Shown here: positions 34,142 through 42,135 of the stretch, piece by piece | Layout of the letters: each line of letters opens with the position of its first letter | How positions within the stretch are numbered: the stretch's first letter is position 1 | Virus record (IMG/VR): IMGVR_UViG_3300043464_002365 | Coordinates: 1-64,000 of that record | Strand: one strand, 5' to 3' | Origin: a virus | Length of the DNA: 64,000 nt | Made by a program: the position numbers and the translations under genes | Notes under the pieces: generated by a model | What the model was told of the DNA's origin: nothing | What the model saw: only the letters and a program-made list of their open reading frames with translations | The model's database searches: none

Positions 34142-36190
34142 ATGGCCTTCTCCATCCTTGACCACCTTGAGCAACTGGAGCCAAGTAACGAGCCAGGGAA
34201 ATACCACTGCCCTGCATGCGGTGGCAACGATTTCACAATCAATAAAAACACTGAGGCGTACAACTGCTGGCATGACACCAGCCCTGCTCACCGCGCTGAA
34301 ATCCGCGATGCACTAGCTCCTCTCACCAGATGGGAGAAGCCGTCTCGTGAAGCCGGCAACTATTCGTTTGTCTACAAAAATAACCATGGAAAGGAAGTGG
34401 TTATTGTTCATCGTGATGACACTTCAGGCTCCAAAAAGATTTGGCAAGACTTTCCCACTATTGACAAAAATGAGAAGGGCCATAAAACCCAGCTCAAGGA
34501 AATCAAGGCAAATGTTCTTCCCTATCGTTATGACGATGCAATAGCAAAGAGCGAAGAAACAGGTCTGCCCATTTTTATTGTCGAAGGCGAACTCACTTGC
34601 GAAGCAGTGTGGATGCTCGACATTCCCTGCATCACGTTTCTTGGAGGCAGTAAACAATATCGCACTAATGGTGACTATTCAAGCCTATTCCGCAACAGGA
34701 AGCTTGTACTTTGTCCTGATCGTGACGAGCAGGGCGTTGGCTTCATGGCAGAAATTGCCAATGATAATCCTGGGGCAAGTTGGCTTTATGCAGATCCTCG
34801 TTCATGGGAATGGGACAATCTCCCTTCAGGGAATGGCTACGACTTAGGCGACTACATTGAAGAAGGCGTCACCAAAGACGATCTCCTTTCCTCCATTGTT
34901 TCCAAAAGCAGGCACCAAGGGCAAGACGGCAAACCTGCCTATGAGGAGATCATTGCCACCATCGAAAACTTTGTTGGCCTCTACGCCAATGACTCTCGCA
35001 TTGCTTATGAAACCAGCAATTGGCTAGAGCAACGTGGCGTAAAGATGAGCCAGCAAAATGTTGACAAGATCATTGCTGAAGCCAAAGACCGCATCTATGG
35101 CAGGGAAGAGCTTGAAAGTATTGACGCTCTTTCCATTGCCAATGCTGACAAAGCCCGTGAATGGCTCATTGCTGGCATTATCCCTTTGGGCAGCGTCACG
35201 CTACTTGCTGCAGGCGGTGGCACTGGTAAATCAACTGTGGCTTACAACTGGGCTCTTCATATTGGTCTTGGCACGAAATGGAGCGGACGCCGTTGCATGA
35301 AAGGTAAAACTTTGGTTTGTCAAAGTGACGAGCCTCTCATCGACACCAGCGAAAAGCTTTCCGTGATTGGCTATCAAGACACTCCGCTGGCGCCTGGCAC
35401 CATTGAATTCTGGGAAACTTGGCGCTTTGCCCATATGAAACAGCTTGAAGACTACGTGAGAAAGGAGCGTCCGCTGTTCGTAGTGATTGATAGCCTCACT
35501 GCTTGCCTTGCTGGCATGGACGTGGATATGGTGAAGAGCAATGCAGGCGATGTTATCTACGGCTTGCGCGATCTCGCCAATACCTATCGCTGTTCGATTC
35601 TCATCCTCCACCATCTCAACAAGAACGGAGGCCTCCGCGACTCAACTAGCTTCGTCGACAACGTGAGTGAAGTGGTGAAGCTCACTCGTTCTGAAAGCTT
35701 CGATCCGAATGAATTTATGCTCGAATGGATGAAGAGCCGGAGTGGTCTCACGGGCAAGCACGTGCTGAAACGTGACAATCTCACCTATGGCTGGCATTAC
35801 GCTGGGCCGCTGGGTGGTTCTCTGGAAGAGCTTGATCGAGTGGTGAACGTAGTGGAGATGCGCAAGACGGAGCGCTTCACTAAGCAACAAGTGGCTGGGC
35901 TATCAGGAAGCTTTGAAACTGGCCCTACTGGCAAGATGCTGGAAGTGGCCAGGAGGCAAGGCTTGATTAGCAGCAGCTTTGTTGTTGGTCCCAATGGAGA
36001 GCGCGAGCGTCTCTACCATTCTTGGGACTACGTTGAGCCTGAGCTTGATTTTCAGGAAGTTTCAAAAGAAGCTGAAAAGGAGCCTGATAATGAAATTCCC
36101 GCTCAGGAACAAGCTCCGCAAGAAGAACCTGCTCCCATGTTGACAAATGAAAATCTTCCCGTAAGGGAAGAGGATCACGATTTCTTCTGA
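34142..36190 (+). CDS. Replicative primase-helicase
   Basis: 682 residues. N-terminal zinc finger YHCPACGGNDFTIN with CWHD; then a Toprim-type primase core with IFIVEGELTCEAVW and LVLCPDRDEQG, the metal-binding Glu and Asp; then a RecA-fold helicase with Walker A LLAAGGGTGKSTVAYNW, Walker B PLFVVIDSLT and a sensor SILILHHLNKNG. The order resembles T7 gp4, although the ATPase part looks RepA/AAA_25-like. The C-terminal Glu/Pro-rich tail (PDNEIPAQEQAPQEEP) ending EEDHDFF could contact a polymerase. No phage polymerase is visible, so it likely works with host enzymes. Confidence 0.85.
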   Translation: MAFSILDHLEQLEPSNEPGKYHCPACGGNDFTINKNTEAYNCWHDTSPAHRAEIRDALAPLTRWEKPSREAGNYSFVYKNNHGKEVVIVHRDDTSGSKKIWQDFPTIDKNEKGHKTQLKEIKANVLPYRYDDAIAKSEETGLPIFIVEGELTCEAVWMLDIPCITFLGGSKQYRTNGDYSSLFRNRKLVLCPDRDEQGVGFMAEIANDNPGASWLYADPRSWEWDNLPSGNGYDLGDYIEEGVTKDDLLSSIVSKSRHQGQDGKPAYEEIIATIENFVGLYANDSRIAYETSNWLEQRGVKMSQQNVDKIIAEAKDRIYGREELESIDALSIANADKAREWLIAGIIPLGSVTLLAAGGGTGKSTVAYNWALHIGLGTKWSGRRCMKGKTLVCQSDEPLIDTSEKLSVIGYQDTPLAPGTIEFWETWRFAHMKQLEDYVRKERPLFVVIDSLTACLAGMDVDMVKSNAGDVIYGLRDLANTYRCSILILHHLNKNGGLRDSTSFVDNVSEVVKLTRSESFDPNEFMLEWMKSRSGLTGKHVLKRDNLTYGWHYAGPLGGSLEELDRVVNVVEMRKTERFTKQQVAGLSGSFETGPTGKMLEVARRQGLISSSFVVGPNGERERLYHSWDYVEPELDFQEVSKEAEKEPDNEIPAQEQAPQEEPAPMLTNENLPVREEDHDFF

Positions 36191-36204
36191 CGCTTCGCAA
36201 TAGG

Positions 36205-36257
36205 AGGGAGGCTCTAACATAGCCTCCCTGCTGCCTACCGTAGCGGGCAGCTTTCTT
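36205..36257 (+). terminator. Two consecutive terminator hairpins
   Basis: AGGGAGGCT/AGCCTCCCT (36205-36229) directly followed by GCTGCC/GGCAGC (36230-36251) with TTTCTT. They lie 15 bases after the primase-helicase stop. Confidence 0.7.
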
Positions 36258-36274
36258 CAGTATAGACCAAGAAG

Positions 36275-36296
36275 AAAGGGGCCATCAGGCCCCTTT
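36275..36296. terminator. Bidirectional terminator
   Basis: AAAGGGGCC, loop ATCA, GGCCCCTTT. A's on the left and T's on the right let it work in both directions, between converging genes. Confidence 0.75.
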
Positions 36297-36303
36297 GCTT
36301 TAC

Positions 36304-36462
36304 CTAATTGCGCTTGCCTTTGAAGCTTTGAGCGTCTATCAGTTTTTGGAATTCTTCTTCCTCTTTGCCTTTGCCATACAGCCAAGCCTTAGTGCTCTGA
36401 CCAGGCTTCGGACCATTTCGCGGTAGCTTGACGATTTTGTAATCCTTGAATTCTTCGTTCAT
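36304..36462 (-). CDS. Small charged hypothetical protein
   Basis: 52 residues starting MNEEFKDYKIVKLPRNGPKP, ending FQKLIDAQSFKGKRN, Lys/Glu-rich. The stop falls just before the bidirectional terminator, the expected place. It overlaps the upstream candidate by 74 bases, so at least one of the two may be spurious. Confidence 0.5.
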   Translation of the reverse strand: MNEEFKDYKIVKLPRNGPKPGQSTKAWLYGKGKEEEEFQKLIDAQSFKGKRN

Positions 36463-36562
36463 AGTTCAGTTGGCGACAGAGTGGACAATGGAGCTGAGGG
36501 ATGAGGCGAGGATCGCTGTACTTGTGCCTGATTAGCCATTCGGTGATGGCTTCCTTGTCCAT
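36389..36562 (-). CDS. Doubtful small ORF with CPLC motif
   Basis: 57 residues from ATG 36562: MDKEAITEWLIRHKYSDPRL, then HCPLCRQLNYERR. The first 35 residues look protein-like, but the end overlaps the neighbouring ORF. No ribosome site is visible. Confidence 0.3.
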   Translation of the reverse strand: MDKEAITEWLIRHKYSDPRLIPQLHCPLCRQLNYERRIQGLQNRQATAKWSEAWSEH

Positions 36563-36757
36563 GGGGAAATCGGATGAGGCAATGCCATCATGCCGCCGAC
36601 CAGATCCGTCTCTGCTTTGTCTTGTGCCAGGAGAAGAAGCTGCACACAACCTCTTGATTTTGCCTCAAACTCCCTTTACCCTCACCACAGGTCTAGCCAA
36701 GTGTCGCAAGCCCATCAGCGATGGCTCCTTAGCGCATAGGCATGGCCAGCCAGGGCT

Positions 36758-36782
36758 AGCGTAGCCCCCAAGGGCGGAGCGT
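36758..36782 (+). repeat. Dispersed repeat, copy 1 (25 bp, inverted copy at 52481)
   Basis: Identical over 25 bases to the reverse complement of 52481-52505. Core GTAGCCCCCAAGGGCGGAGC. A partial copy lies 111 bases downstream. Confidence 0.75.
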
Positions 36783-36868
36783 TCATTCATAAGGCCAAGA
36801 TCAACTATCAACAACGATCAAAGCCAAACGATGCCTAAAACCTCCGCAATGCCGCTCTAGCCAGAGTG

Positions 36869-36892
36869 GAGCCCCCAAGGGCGTAACGTTCA
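36869..36892 (+). repeat. Dispersed repeat, copy 2
   Basis: GAGCCCCCAAGGGCGTAACG followed by TTCA; shares AGCCCCCAAGGGCG and the CGTTCA end with copy 1. Confidence 0.65.
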
Positions 36893-36961
36893 GACAAAAG
36901 GCATAGGAAACCTTCAACTGAACAAAATACGCTTAACATTGCAAAGGAAACTTCCAGCGCA

Positions 36962-37198
36962 ATGCTTCTCCCGCCTAAGCCCGTAGATAAACTCCCTCTG
37001 CTGGAGCACAATGGAGCAGAAATCCTGCCTATTGTTCATCACGGTTTTTCAAAGCCTGCTAAAGGCCAACAACCAGCATCACGAACGCTCTATGGAGCCC
37101 GTGATAATAATGGAGAGCGCCATTGGCGCTCTAGCTTGCACGAAATCCAGCAATTGATTGATAGTGGTTTCGCAGTGCAGGAGCAGGCAAATGCGTGA
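36962..37198 (+). CDS. Hypothetical protein, first of accessory block
   Basis: 78 residues, ATG 36962. Pro-rich N-terminus, then GARDNNGERHWRSSLHEIQQ. The end overlaps the next gene by eight bases. No family recognised. Confidence 0.6.
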   Translation: MLLPPKPVDKLPLLEHNGAEILPIVHHGFSKPAKGQQPASRTLYGARDNNGERHWRSSLHEIQQLIDSGFAVQEQANA

Positions 37199-37406
37199 AT
37201 TCTGCACCAACCCCAAGGATTGCATGGCTCTCGCTTACGAGCGTGAGGCTGAACATGAAATGGACGCTCGCGGACTAGATGCTGCCTATGCAGAAATCGT
37301 CGATAGCTTCCACAAAGAAATGGAAGAATTCGTCCGAAAGTACTGTCCTAAAAAGCTGAACGATTTTGATGATTTGTTAGAAAAAGCCTTCTGGCAGTAT
37401 CATTGA
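37191..37406 (+). CDS. Hypothetical acidic helical protein
   Basis: 71 residues from ATG 37191; the longest frame starts at a TTG inside the previous gene. MREFCTNPKDCMALAYEREA followed by an acidic helix and CPKKLNDFDDLLEKAFWQYH. Followed by a terminator. Confidence 0.65.
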   Translation: MREFCTNPKDCMALAYEREAEHEMDARGLDAAYAEIVDSFHKEMEEFVRKYCPKKLNDFDDLLEKAFWQYH

Positions 37407-37418
37407 TCGAGGAGAAAC

Positions 37419-37440
37419 GGGGCGCTTGGTGCGCCCCTTT
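37419..37440 (+). terminator. Rho-independent terminator
   Basis: GGGGCGC, loop TTGGT, GCGCCCC, TTT. Confidence 0.7.
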
Positions 37441-37448
37441 GCTTAGCT

Positions 37449-37622
37449 ATGGAAACTATCGCGCCATTGTCCGAGGCTGAATGGGAGGAGCTTTGCATGC
37501 TCAAGAAAGCAATTGATGATGGTCCGGCCACTGTCGTGGCCTCTCGCATGGAGCGTTTCACTGAATTGTTTGTTCGTACTCTCCATGGAAAAGGAGATAC
37601 AATGCGAGGAGCAAAACAATAA
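37449..37622 (+). CDS. Small protein before terminase small subunit
   Basis: 57 residues, too short for routine calling: METIAPLSEAEWEELCMLKK, then AIDDGPATVVASRMERFTEL. ATG lies just after the terminator and the stop is three bases before the next ATG, so the two genes are probably co-transcribed. Confidence 0.6.
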   Translation: METIAPLSEAEWEELCMLKKAIDDGPATVVASRMERFTELFVRTLHGKGDTMRGAKQ

Positions 37623-37625
37623 ACA

Positions 37626-38381
37626 ATGCCTCGTCCAGAAATTGAATTTGCCACGCCCGAAGAGGAAGAAGCTTATGCAAGAAAAGCTTTAACAAAAGCA
37701 GGCGTACCAATTACGCAGTATGAAGCCATTCGTGAGCATAAATCAAGGGGCGGCACACATGGCGCTGGCATTTATACCAAGGAAATGCTTGGCGTAAGGC
37801 GATGGATGGTGCAAGAATTATTGGCAGCAAAGATGAGCAATCGTCAGATTGCAAATGTTTTGCAGCTAAGCAAAGAAACAGTCAATGGAGACAGGCATTT
37901 CAATAGGGATCTTTACACGCAGGAAATTCTGAAGAATCAAGACACGCACAGGGCGCGTCTCCTCAAGGAGCAGATGGACCTCAAGGAGCTTGCATTGGCA
38001 AGCTTTGAAACTAGTAAGCGCAAGAAGACAGTCACCATCATGGACGGCGGTGACGATGGCAGTAAGGAAATGGTGAAGATAGAAGAAAGCGCTGGCGATG
38101 CGTCCTTTCTCAACGTGGCCAAGAATTCTTTGGTGGAGCAAGCAAAGCTCCTGGGGCTGAACGAAATCAAGCCTGTAGAAAACCAAGACACCTCCTATCG
38201 AACGTTCCTGAAAGACCTTTCCTCCACCATTGAAAAGGAGAAGGAAGCGAAGGCTACGGAAGAACGACGTGGCAATTCTCTCCTTGCGTCTGCTGAGACC
38301 ATCAGCTTTGATGCCGAACCAGAAAGCGAGCCCCTTCCTGAAGCCATGCCTTTACAAACAATTAATGAAGATGATTATTGA
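37626..38381 (+). CDS. Putative terminase small subunit (HTH protein)
   Basis: 251 residues. A helix-turn-helix is clear at about residues 70-95: LLAAKMSNRQIANVLQLSKE, then TVNGDRHF. The long charged helix after it (KEQMDLKELALASFE) and the acidic C-terminus fit small terminases that bind the packaging site and recruit TerL. It is far from the large subunit gene (58.7 kb) and on the other strand, so a transcription-factor role is also possible. Confidence 0.5.
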   Translation: MPRPEIEFATPEEEEAYARKALTKAGVPITQYEAIREHKSRGGTHGAGIYTKEMLGVRRWMVQELLAAKMSNRQIANVLQLSKETVNGDRHFNRDLYTQEILKNQDTHRARLLKEQMDLKELALASFETSKRKKTVTIMDGGDDGSKEMVKIEESAGDASFLNVAKNSLVEQAKLLGLNEIKPVENQDTSYRTFLKDLSSTIEKEKEAKATEERRGNSLLASAETISFDAEPESEPLPEAMPLQTINEDDY

Positions 38382-38382
38382 C

Positions 38383-38404
38383 AATGGCGCCTTGAGGCGC
38401 CATT
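38383..38404 (+). terminator. Hairpin after HTH gene
   Basis: AATGGCGCC, loop TTGA, GGCGCCATT; the T run is weak (ATTATTG). Confidence 0.6.
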
Positions 38405-38405
38405 A

Positions 38406-38852
38406 TTGACGAAACGCTTCCTTGCATTGGATCAATTCGCCTCCGTTGACGATTTCCTGCGCCAAGCAGTGGCAGCCAAAGACGGCAAACGTGAAGCCAT
38501 CAGCAAAAGCATCTCCCCTGGCCTGCAGGATCATGGCACCGTAGGCATTCCGCCAAAACTGGCCTCCTCCATAGAAGCCATGCTCCAGAAGCACGGCGAT
38601 GAAACCTACAGGCAAATTGCCCTGTTCTGCCTGGGCAAGTGGTTTGAGCTGCACATTGGCATGTTCGAGGAGCTGATTGGCGAGGAGCCCAGCATGGCCT
38701 GCTCATGTTTGATGGACGCCACACGCATTGCAGACGCTCTCCATCTCCTTTCGGAAATCAATAGCATTGGAGGCGACGGCGGATGGAAGCCCATGCTTGA
38801 AGAAACGCTCAGTCAGCACATTCTTGAAGAGCTTGAGGAGGAATGTTGGTAA
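38406..38852 (+). CDS. Hypothetical protein
   Basis: 148 residues from TTG 38406, which touches the preceding hairpin; a second TTG at 38427 is an alternative, and the first in-frame ATG is at about residue 59. Helical, with SSIEAMLQKHGDETYRQIAL and an acidic end (ILEELEEECW). TAATG overlap with the next gene. Confidence 0.6.
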   Translation: MTKRFLALDQFASVDDFLRQAVAAKDGKREAISKSISPGLQDHGTVGIPPKLASSIEAMLQKHGDETYRQIALFCLGKWFELHIGMFEELIGEEPSMACSCLMDATRIADALHLLSEINSIGGDGGWKPMLEETLSQHILEELEEECW

Positions 38853-39022
38853 TGGCATCTTCTTGTCGCACCTATTTAATCACTACTTACGAAGGAAAGA
38901 AAATCGCCCTTGGGGCGATTTCTGCAAAACAAGCTGAACACTTCATGCTTGCAATGCGCCCTGACGTAAAGATTGCAATGATCGAGGAGATTCCTCCGCT
39001 TCCTGAAGATCCCAAATTATGA
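38852..39022 (+). CDS. Small hypothetical protein
   Basis: 56 residues starting MASSCRTYLITTYEGKKIAL; ISAKQAEHFMLAMRPDVKIA and a Pro-rich end. Overlaps both neighbours (TAATG and ATGA), strong support for a real gene. Confidence 0.65.
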   Translation: MASSCRTYLITTYEGKKIALGAISAKQAEHFMLAMRPDVKIAMIEEIPPLPEDPKL

Positions 39023-39189
39023 CTTTCTCTTTCCATTGCACTGATGCCACTGGCCATCTTCGACTAGGACAGTTTTGTTTTCAATGGAGGAATAGTTTTC
39101 TCCTTGGCACAATGTATGACGGCTTTGGTGAAAGCAAAATCACCATTGGTTCACGCTCCTTTAATTTCGGACAGTTTCGTTTCGCCTAA
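39019..39189 (+). CDS. Small hypothetical Phe/Gly-rich protein
   Basis: 56 residues: MTFSFHCTDATGHLRLGQFC, then FQWRNSFLLGTMYDGFG. Starts in an ATGA overlap and ends two bases before the next ATG. Probably a small beta barrel. Confidence 0.6.
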   Translation: MTFSFHCTDATGHLRLGQFCFQWRNSFLLGTMYDGFGESKITIGSRSFNFGQFRFA

Positions 39190-39191
39190 CC

Positions 39192-39614
39192 ATGGACATC
39201 CAGCTCTCATTTGTTGAAGAGCATTCACTGCCTCGCATGGTACACATTTGCATTCCGCCTCAACTTCAAGAAGACGTGAGGGCCTTGGCAATGGAAGAGC
39301 CTCCCATTCATCCAGCATGGCGTAAGGCTCAAGCCAAGGGCAGGCATTTTGTCATTGCCACGAACGAGCTGGATGACATTACGGAGCTAGCCGACTTTGC
39401 CCGCACCAACATTGAGGAGCCAGAAGAGCCTCTGAGCAAGCCAAAGCGCCAGGCCTATCAAATCCTCTTGGACCGCGCCTTCAGGCATGCTGAGCTAGAG
39501 CCTATGGGCGCTTGCCATGCCATTGCCACGAAATGGAGGGAGCAGCCTTTGCCATGCCAGAAGAATCTCAGTATTGCCACGCAGGCATTGCGACACCCAA
39601 TCAGGCCTTTGTAA
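39192..39614 (+). CDS. Hypothetical protein
   Basis: 140 residues, ATG 39192. Residues about 45-65 (AWRKAQAKGRHFVIATNELD) and a helical C-terminal half with FRHAELEPMGACHAIATKW. Followed by a strong terminator. Confidence 0.65.
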   Translation: MDIQLSFVEEHSLPRMVHICIPPQLQEDVRALAMEEPPIHPAWRKAQAKGRHFVIATNELDDITELADFARTNIEEPEEPLSKPKRQAYQILLDRAFRHAELEPMGACHAIATKWREQPLPCQKNLSIATQALRHPIRPL

Positions 39615-39626
39615 CGATTTGTTAAC

Positions 39627-39650
39627 GGCCCCCTTGATGGGGGCCTTTTT
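39627..39650 (+). terminator. Rho-independent terminator
   Basis: GGCCCCC, loop TTGAT, GGGGGCC, TTTTT. Preceded by TTTGTAAC, as in several other intergenic modules here. Confidence 0.85.
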
Positions 39651-39667
39651 GCTGACATACTTTGCTC

Positions 39668-40039
39668 ATGCGACGGCGAACGTCGCTAGTCCTCCGCTTT
39701 TCCATCGTGACCACCACGTTCAGCCACACCCTTCCCGATCAGCCCATCTGCGCCTATAAGGATGGAGAATTGGCGATGTTCTTCGGCCAGCCAATGGTGA
39801 CGCGCAGTTTCTCCATGGGAGACCTGCAAGAGTTTATTTGCACTATTGAAAAGGCTATTGATGAAGAGCCTAATTTTGTGCAACAAATGGCTCTTGAGCG
39901 CATTCGTTCTGCGTTCATTGTGAGCCTTGACATGCTCAAGGAGAATCATGAAGAGCTTCAGAAAGAGGCTCCACTCGGTGCCGACTTCGAGGAATACCTG
40001 ATGAACTACAACAACGCTGTCAAAGGAGGCCAACTGTGA
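39668..40039 (+). CDS. Hypothetical protein
   Basis: 123 residues from ATG 39668; a GTG at 39707 is a possible alternative, as the first 13 residues are Arg/Leu-rich and unlike the rest. The body is acidic and helical (DLQEFICTIEKAIDEEPNF, SLDMLKENHEELQKEA). Its stop overlaps the next GTG start. Confidence 0.65.
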   Translation: MRRRTSLVLRFSIVTTTFSHTLPDQPICAYKDGELAMFFGQPMVTRSFSMGDLQEFICTIEKAIDEEPNFVQQMALERIRSAFIVSLDMLKENHEELQKEAPLGADFEEYLMNYNNAVKGGQL

Positions 40040-40212
40040 GCACGCCCAAAGACACACTTACGGACGCTATTTTTGAATACTTTGATAATGACAATGGCGA
40101 TCAGCTCGTTAAAGATCTCGCGGAATTGTTGGCGAAAGATAGGGATCATCATCTTAGGAAATTTCGCGCTCTCTCTCATGCCTACGAGCAACTCTTTGGC
40201 CAATCATTCTGA
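40036..40212 (+). CDS. Small hypothetical protein, GTG start
   Basis: 58 residues: STPKDTLTDAIFEYFDNDNG, then DLAELLAKDRDHHLRKF. The GTG overlaps the upstream stop and has an AGGAGG ribosome site at ideal distance. Confidence 0.7.
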   Translation: MSTPKDTLTDAIFEYFDNDNGDQLVKDLAELLAKDRDHHLRKFRALSHAYEQLFGQSF

Positions 40213-40345
40213 GCTTGATTATGACCACGACAAGCGAAGCGTGATGCAACTCACTACTGCGAAGCTTGAGCGCAGGCTTCAATACTGGCGAGAGAAAGAG
40301 CAGGAGGAAATCCTTAAGCGCTATCGCCTCATCACTTCCATCTAG
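40178..40345 (+). CDS. Small basic hypothetical protein
   Basis: 55 residues from ATG 40178 (or TTG 40196). The C-terminal part MQLTTAKLERRLQYWREKEQ is a charged coiled-coil-like helix. Overlaps the previous gene by 35 bases; the start is uncertain. Confidence 0.5.
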   Translation: MPTSNSLANHSELDYDHDKRSVMQLTTAKLERRLQYWREKEQEEILKRYRLITSI

Positions 40346-40382
40346 CCAAATTGCCAATTTCTACACACTACGAGATTCAACA

Positions 40383-40727
40383 ATGACTCAAGAACACCCG
40401 ATCAATCCACCGCCTGAGTTGGTGCGTGAGTGGGCGACTACTAACGGAACTAGCTACGAAGATCTTTCTGCTTTGTGTCAAAACATCGCCACCCAAGCCG
40501 TCCAATGGGGCGCAGATCAGGAGCTGGAGGCGTGTTGTGAGTGGCTGCGCAGCAAGGACATTCTGGAACCTGCCATTGACGCCCTTCGCGCCGACCGCCG
40601 CCCCAAGCCGCCGAGCTTGAAGGAGCTGGCGCTTGCTCTTGTTGAGCAGCACGAAGACGGTTGGCGGCCGTCACCCAAGGATTGGGACACCATCCGCCGC
40701 GCACTGGAGGCGCTGCCCGATGGCTAA
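40383..40727 (+). CDS. Hypothetical phage protein
   Basis: 114 residues from ATG 40383; upstream TTG-led codons were rejected. MTQEHPINPPPELVREWATT and later ACCEWLRSK with PPSLKELALALVEQ resemble a common, uncharacterised cyanophage protein with a conserved central Cys-Cys-Glu-Trp. GC-rich compared with neighbours. Overlaps the next start. Confidence 0.65.
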   Translation: MTQEHPINPPPELVREWATTNGTSYEDLSALCQNIATQAVQWGADQELEACCEWLRSKDILEPAIDALRADRRPKPPSLKELALALVEQHEDGWRPSPKDWDTIRRALEALPDG

Positions 40728-40962
40728 ACCTCTCTCCCCCACCGCTCGCGCAGTCCTAGATGCCGCCTACCGGCGCATGGACGACAATCCGCACAACGAG
40801 GTAGAGGCAACGCTTGCCGCCGCCCTGCGAGCTGCTGTTGAGCAGGTGATGCCGGAAGTCGTAAACGCTGTTGGAGATGAGCACGATGACGCTCGCCGTG
40901 ACCAGTGGTTTCGCATCCGGTGCAAATTCCTTGCCATCGCTGATGAGCTTGAAGCCCAGTAG
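40720..40962 (+). CDS. Hypothetical helical protein
   Basis: 80 residues, MAKPLSPTARAVLDAAYRRM then LAAALRAAVEQVMP. ATG overlaps the upstream stop by eight bases. Shares the higher GC content of the gene before it, suggesting the pair moved together. Confidence 0.6.
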   Translation: MAKPLSPTARAVLDAAYRRMDDNPHNEVEATLAAALRAAVEQVMPEVVNAVGDEHDDARRDQWFRIRCKFLAIADELEAQ

Positions 40963-40974
40963 TCAGACCCACTA

Positions 40975-41205
40975 ATGAACCCACAAGAAGCAGGCTTTGA
41001 CGGCGCCGAGGGCATCCGCCTAAACCACCCAGCTCTACCCAATGGAGGCATTTATAGGCTTCGACGAAACATCAATCCGCCTTGGGAATATGACAAGGAT
41101 TGCCGCAATCAACTTGTATGGCAAGAATCAGAACCGCCTCATCTCTTTTATTGCAACAGCGATGGCGAGTGGTTTGAACTGTCATTTATACCAATCCAGC
41201 GTTAG
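40975..41205 (+). CDS. Hypothetical protein
   Basis: 76 residues, ATG 40975. Trp/Pro-rich, with GIYRLRRNINPPWEYDKDCR and LFYCNSDGEWFEL, probably a small beta fold. Last rightward gene before a leftward gene and a structured intergenic region. Confidence 0.6.
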   Translation: MNPQEAGFDGAEGIRLNHPALPNGGIYRLRRNINPPWEYDKDCRNQLVWQESEPPHLFYCNSDGEWFELSFIPIQR

Positions 41206-41271
41206 TCAGGCTCACTGAGAGTTTTGCTAATTATCAGGATTTCCAATAAACGCCATTTATCAAGAATCCTG

Positions 41272-41439
41272 CTAAAGCCCCTCAAGGGGCTTTTTCTTTG
41301 TCCACGTAGTATCACCAGGCAATGGTTCAGTGGCATATTCAAACGTATCGTAATCTGGTTCATTACGAGGGTCATAAACCTCCCCGCTTGCCATCCATCG
41401 CTTAAGCCTTTCTCTTTCCTGCTCCGCAGAAAGTTTCAT
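41272..41439 (-). CDS. Small leftward gene with terminator-encoded C-terminus
   Basis: 55 residues, ribosome site AGGAGA seven bases before the ATG. MKLSAEQERERLKRWMASGE, then VYDPRNEPDYDTFEYATEPL. The last six residues (KPLEGL) are encoded by the stem of the terminator at 41274-41295. It is the only leftward gene within the accessory block. Confidence 0.6.
   Translation of the reverse strand: MKLSAEQERERLKRWMASGEVYDPRNEPDYDTFEYATEPLPGDTTWTKKKPLEGL
41274..41295. terminator. Terminator between converging genes
   Basis: AAAGCCCC, loop TCAA, GGGGCTTT with further T's on the plus strand. Confidence 0.75.
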
Positions 41440-41475
41440 AACAATCTCCTAGCCCTTTAAGCATAGGCAAAAGAA

Positions 41476-41495
41476 AAGGGGCCTTACAGCCCCTT
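41476..41495 (-). terminator. Hairpin with T run on the minus strand
   Basis: AAGGGGC/GCCCCTT with AAAAGAAAA on its left, reading TTTTCTTTT on the minus strand; probably ends leftward transcription entering from the structured region. Confidence 0.55.
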
Positions 41496-41510
41496 CCCTT
41501 TACATCCTCC

Positions 41511-41617
41511 GATGCCTCTGTCCCTAAAGATACAAGGGAGATGATGCGCCTCGCAGGAGACCATGCAAAAACTCCTTGGCTAAACCATACGGTTTCGCCC
41601 GCATCATCAGAGGCGTC
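41511..41617. ncRNA. Candidate structured RNA, multi-branched
   Basis: Four nested helices can form together: outer stem 41511-41520 with 41608-41617 (10 pairs, one G-T); hairpin 41521-41539 (TCCCT/AGGGA); stem 41541-41548 with 41600-41607 (8 pairs, ATGATGCG/CGCATCAT); and inside it hairpins 41555-41576 (AGGAG/CTCCT) and 41582-41595 (AAACC/GGTTT, four-base loop). The region has no convincing gene. The strand is undetermined because most helices survive on either strand. Not a tRNA: only two inner arms and no T-loop. Confidence 0.45.
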
Positions 41618-41787
41618 CACCCTCGCGGCCCGCCCGAAGACGAGAGCAGCAATTAAGCCGCCAGGACCGAATGCTCAAAAATCATAACATGCTTTGTCCG
41701 CTCGGCAGTAACGGCTGATTCCATGGCACAATGGGCATTGCCTTGTCGGAGACGACATGGCCCTCGCTAGTTCTTTCGTACTAATTG

Positions 41788-42135
41788 ATGAAACGATTCC
41801 TTTTCTCTCTCCTGCTGCTATGCCCTATCCAGGCGCAAGCAGCTCTTGAATGTGGCTATGCCTCTCATTACGGCATTGGCGACGGCTACCACGGTCAGCG
41901 TGCTGCTGACGGCTCTCGCTTCGATGCCTACGGTCGCACTGCCGCCCACCCATGGCTTCCATTTGGCACGCAATTGCGTGTGAAGAATCGCAACAATGGG
42001 AAGTCAGTGACGGTGACAGTCACAGACAGAGGCCCATACTACGGAGGCCGCATCTTGGACTTGTCCTACGGCAGCTTCGCTCGCATTGCTTCCCCTTCTC
42101 AAGGCGAAGCGTCCATCTGTATCTCAAGATTATGA
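41788..42135 (+). CDS. Secreted RlpA-like double-psi beta-barrel protein
   Basis: 115 residues from ATG 41788. A signal peptide is evident (MKRFLFSLLLLCPIQAQA, cleavage after AQA). The mature part is CGYASHYGIGDGYHGQRAAD, TAAHPWLPFGTQLRVKNRNN, VTVTVTDRGPYYGGRILDLS and FARIA, matching RlpA almost end to end, including the Asp of TDRGPY used by RlpA lytic transglycosylases on peptide-free glycan. No SPOR domain. Possibly a secreted cell-wall enzyme that acts during lysis, or modifies the septum or surface of the host. Confidence 0.85.
   Translation: MKRFLFSLLLLCPIQAQAALECGYASHYGIGDGYHGQRAADGSRFDAYGRTAAHPWLPFGTQLRVKNRNNGKSVTVTVTDRGPYYGGRILDLSYGSFARIASPSQGEASICISRL

Larger units (their letters stand above)
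36563..36961. other. 399-base stretch without a supported gene
   Basis: No convincing ORF on either strand. It contains two copies of the dispersed 'GCCCCCAAGGGCG' repeat (36757-36785 and 36869-36892) and AT-rich sequence before the first gene of the accessory block, presumably with its promoter, which I could not define. Confidence 0.5.
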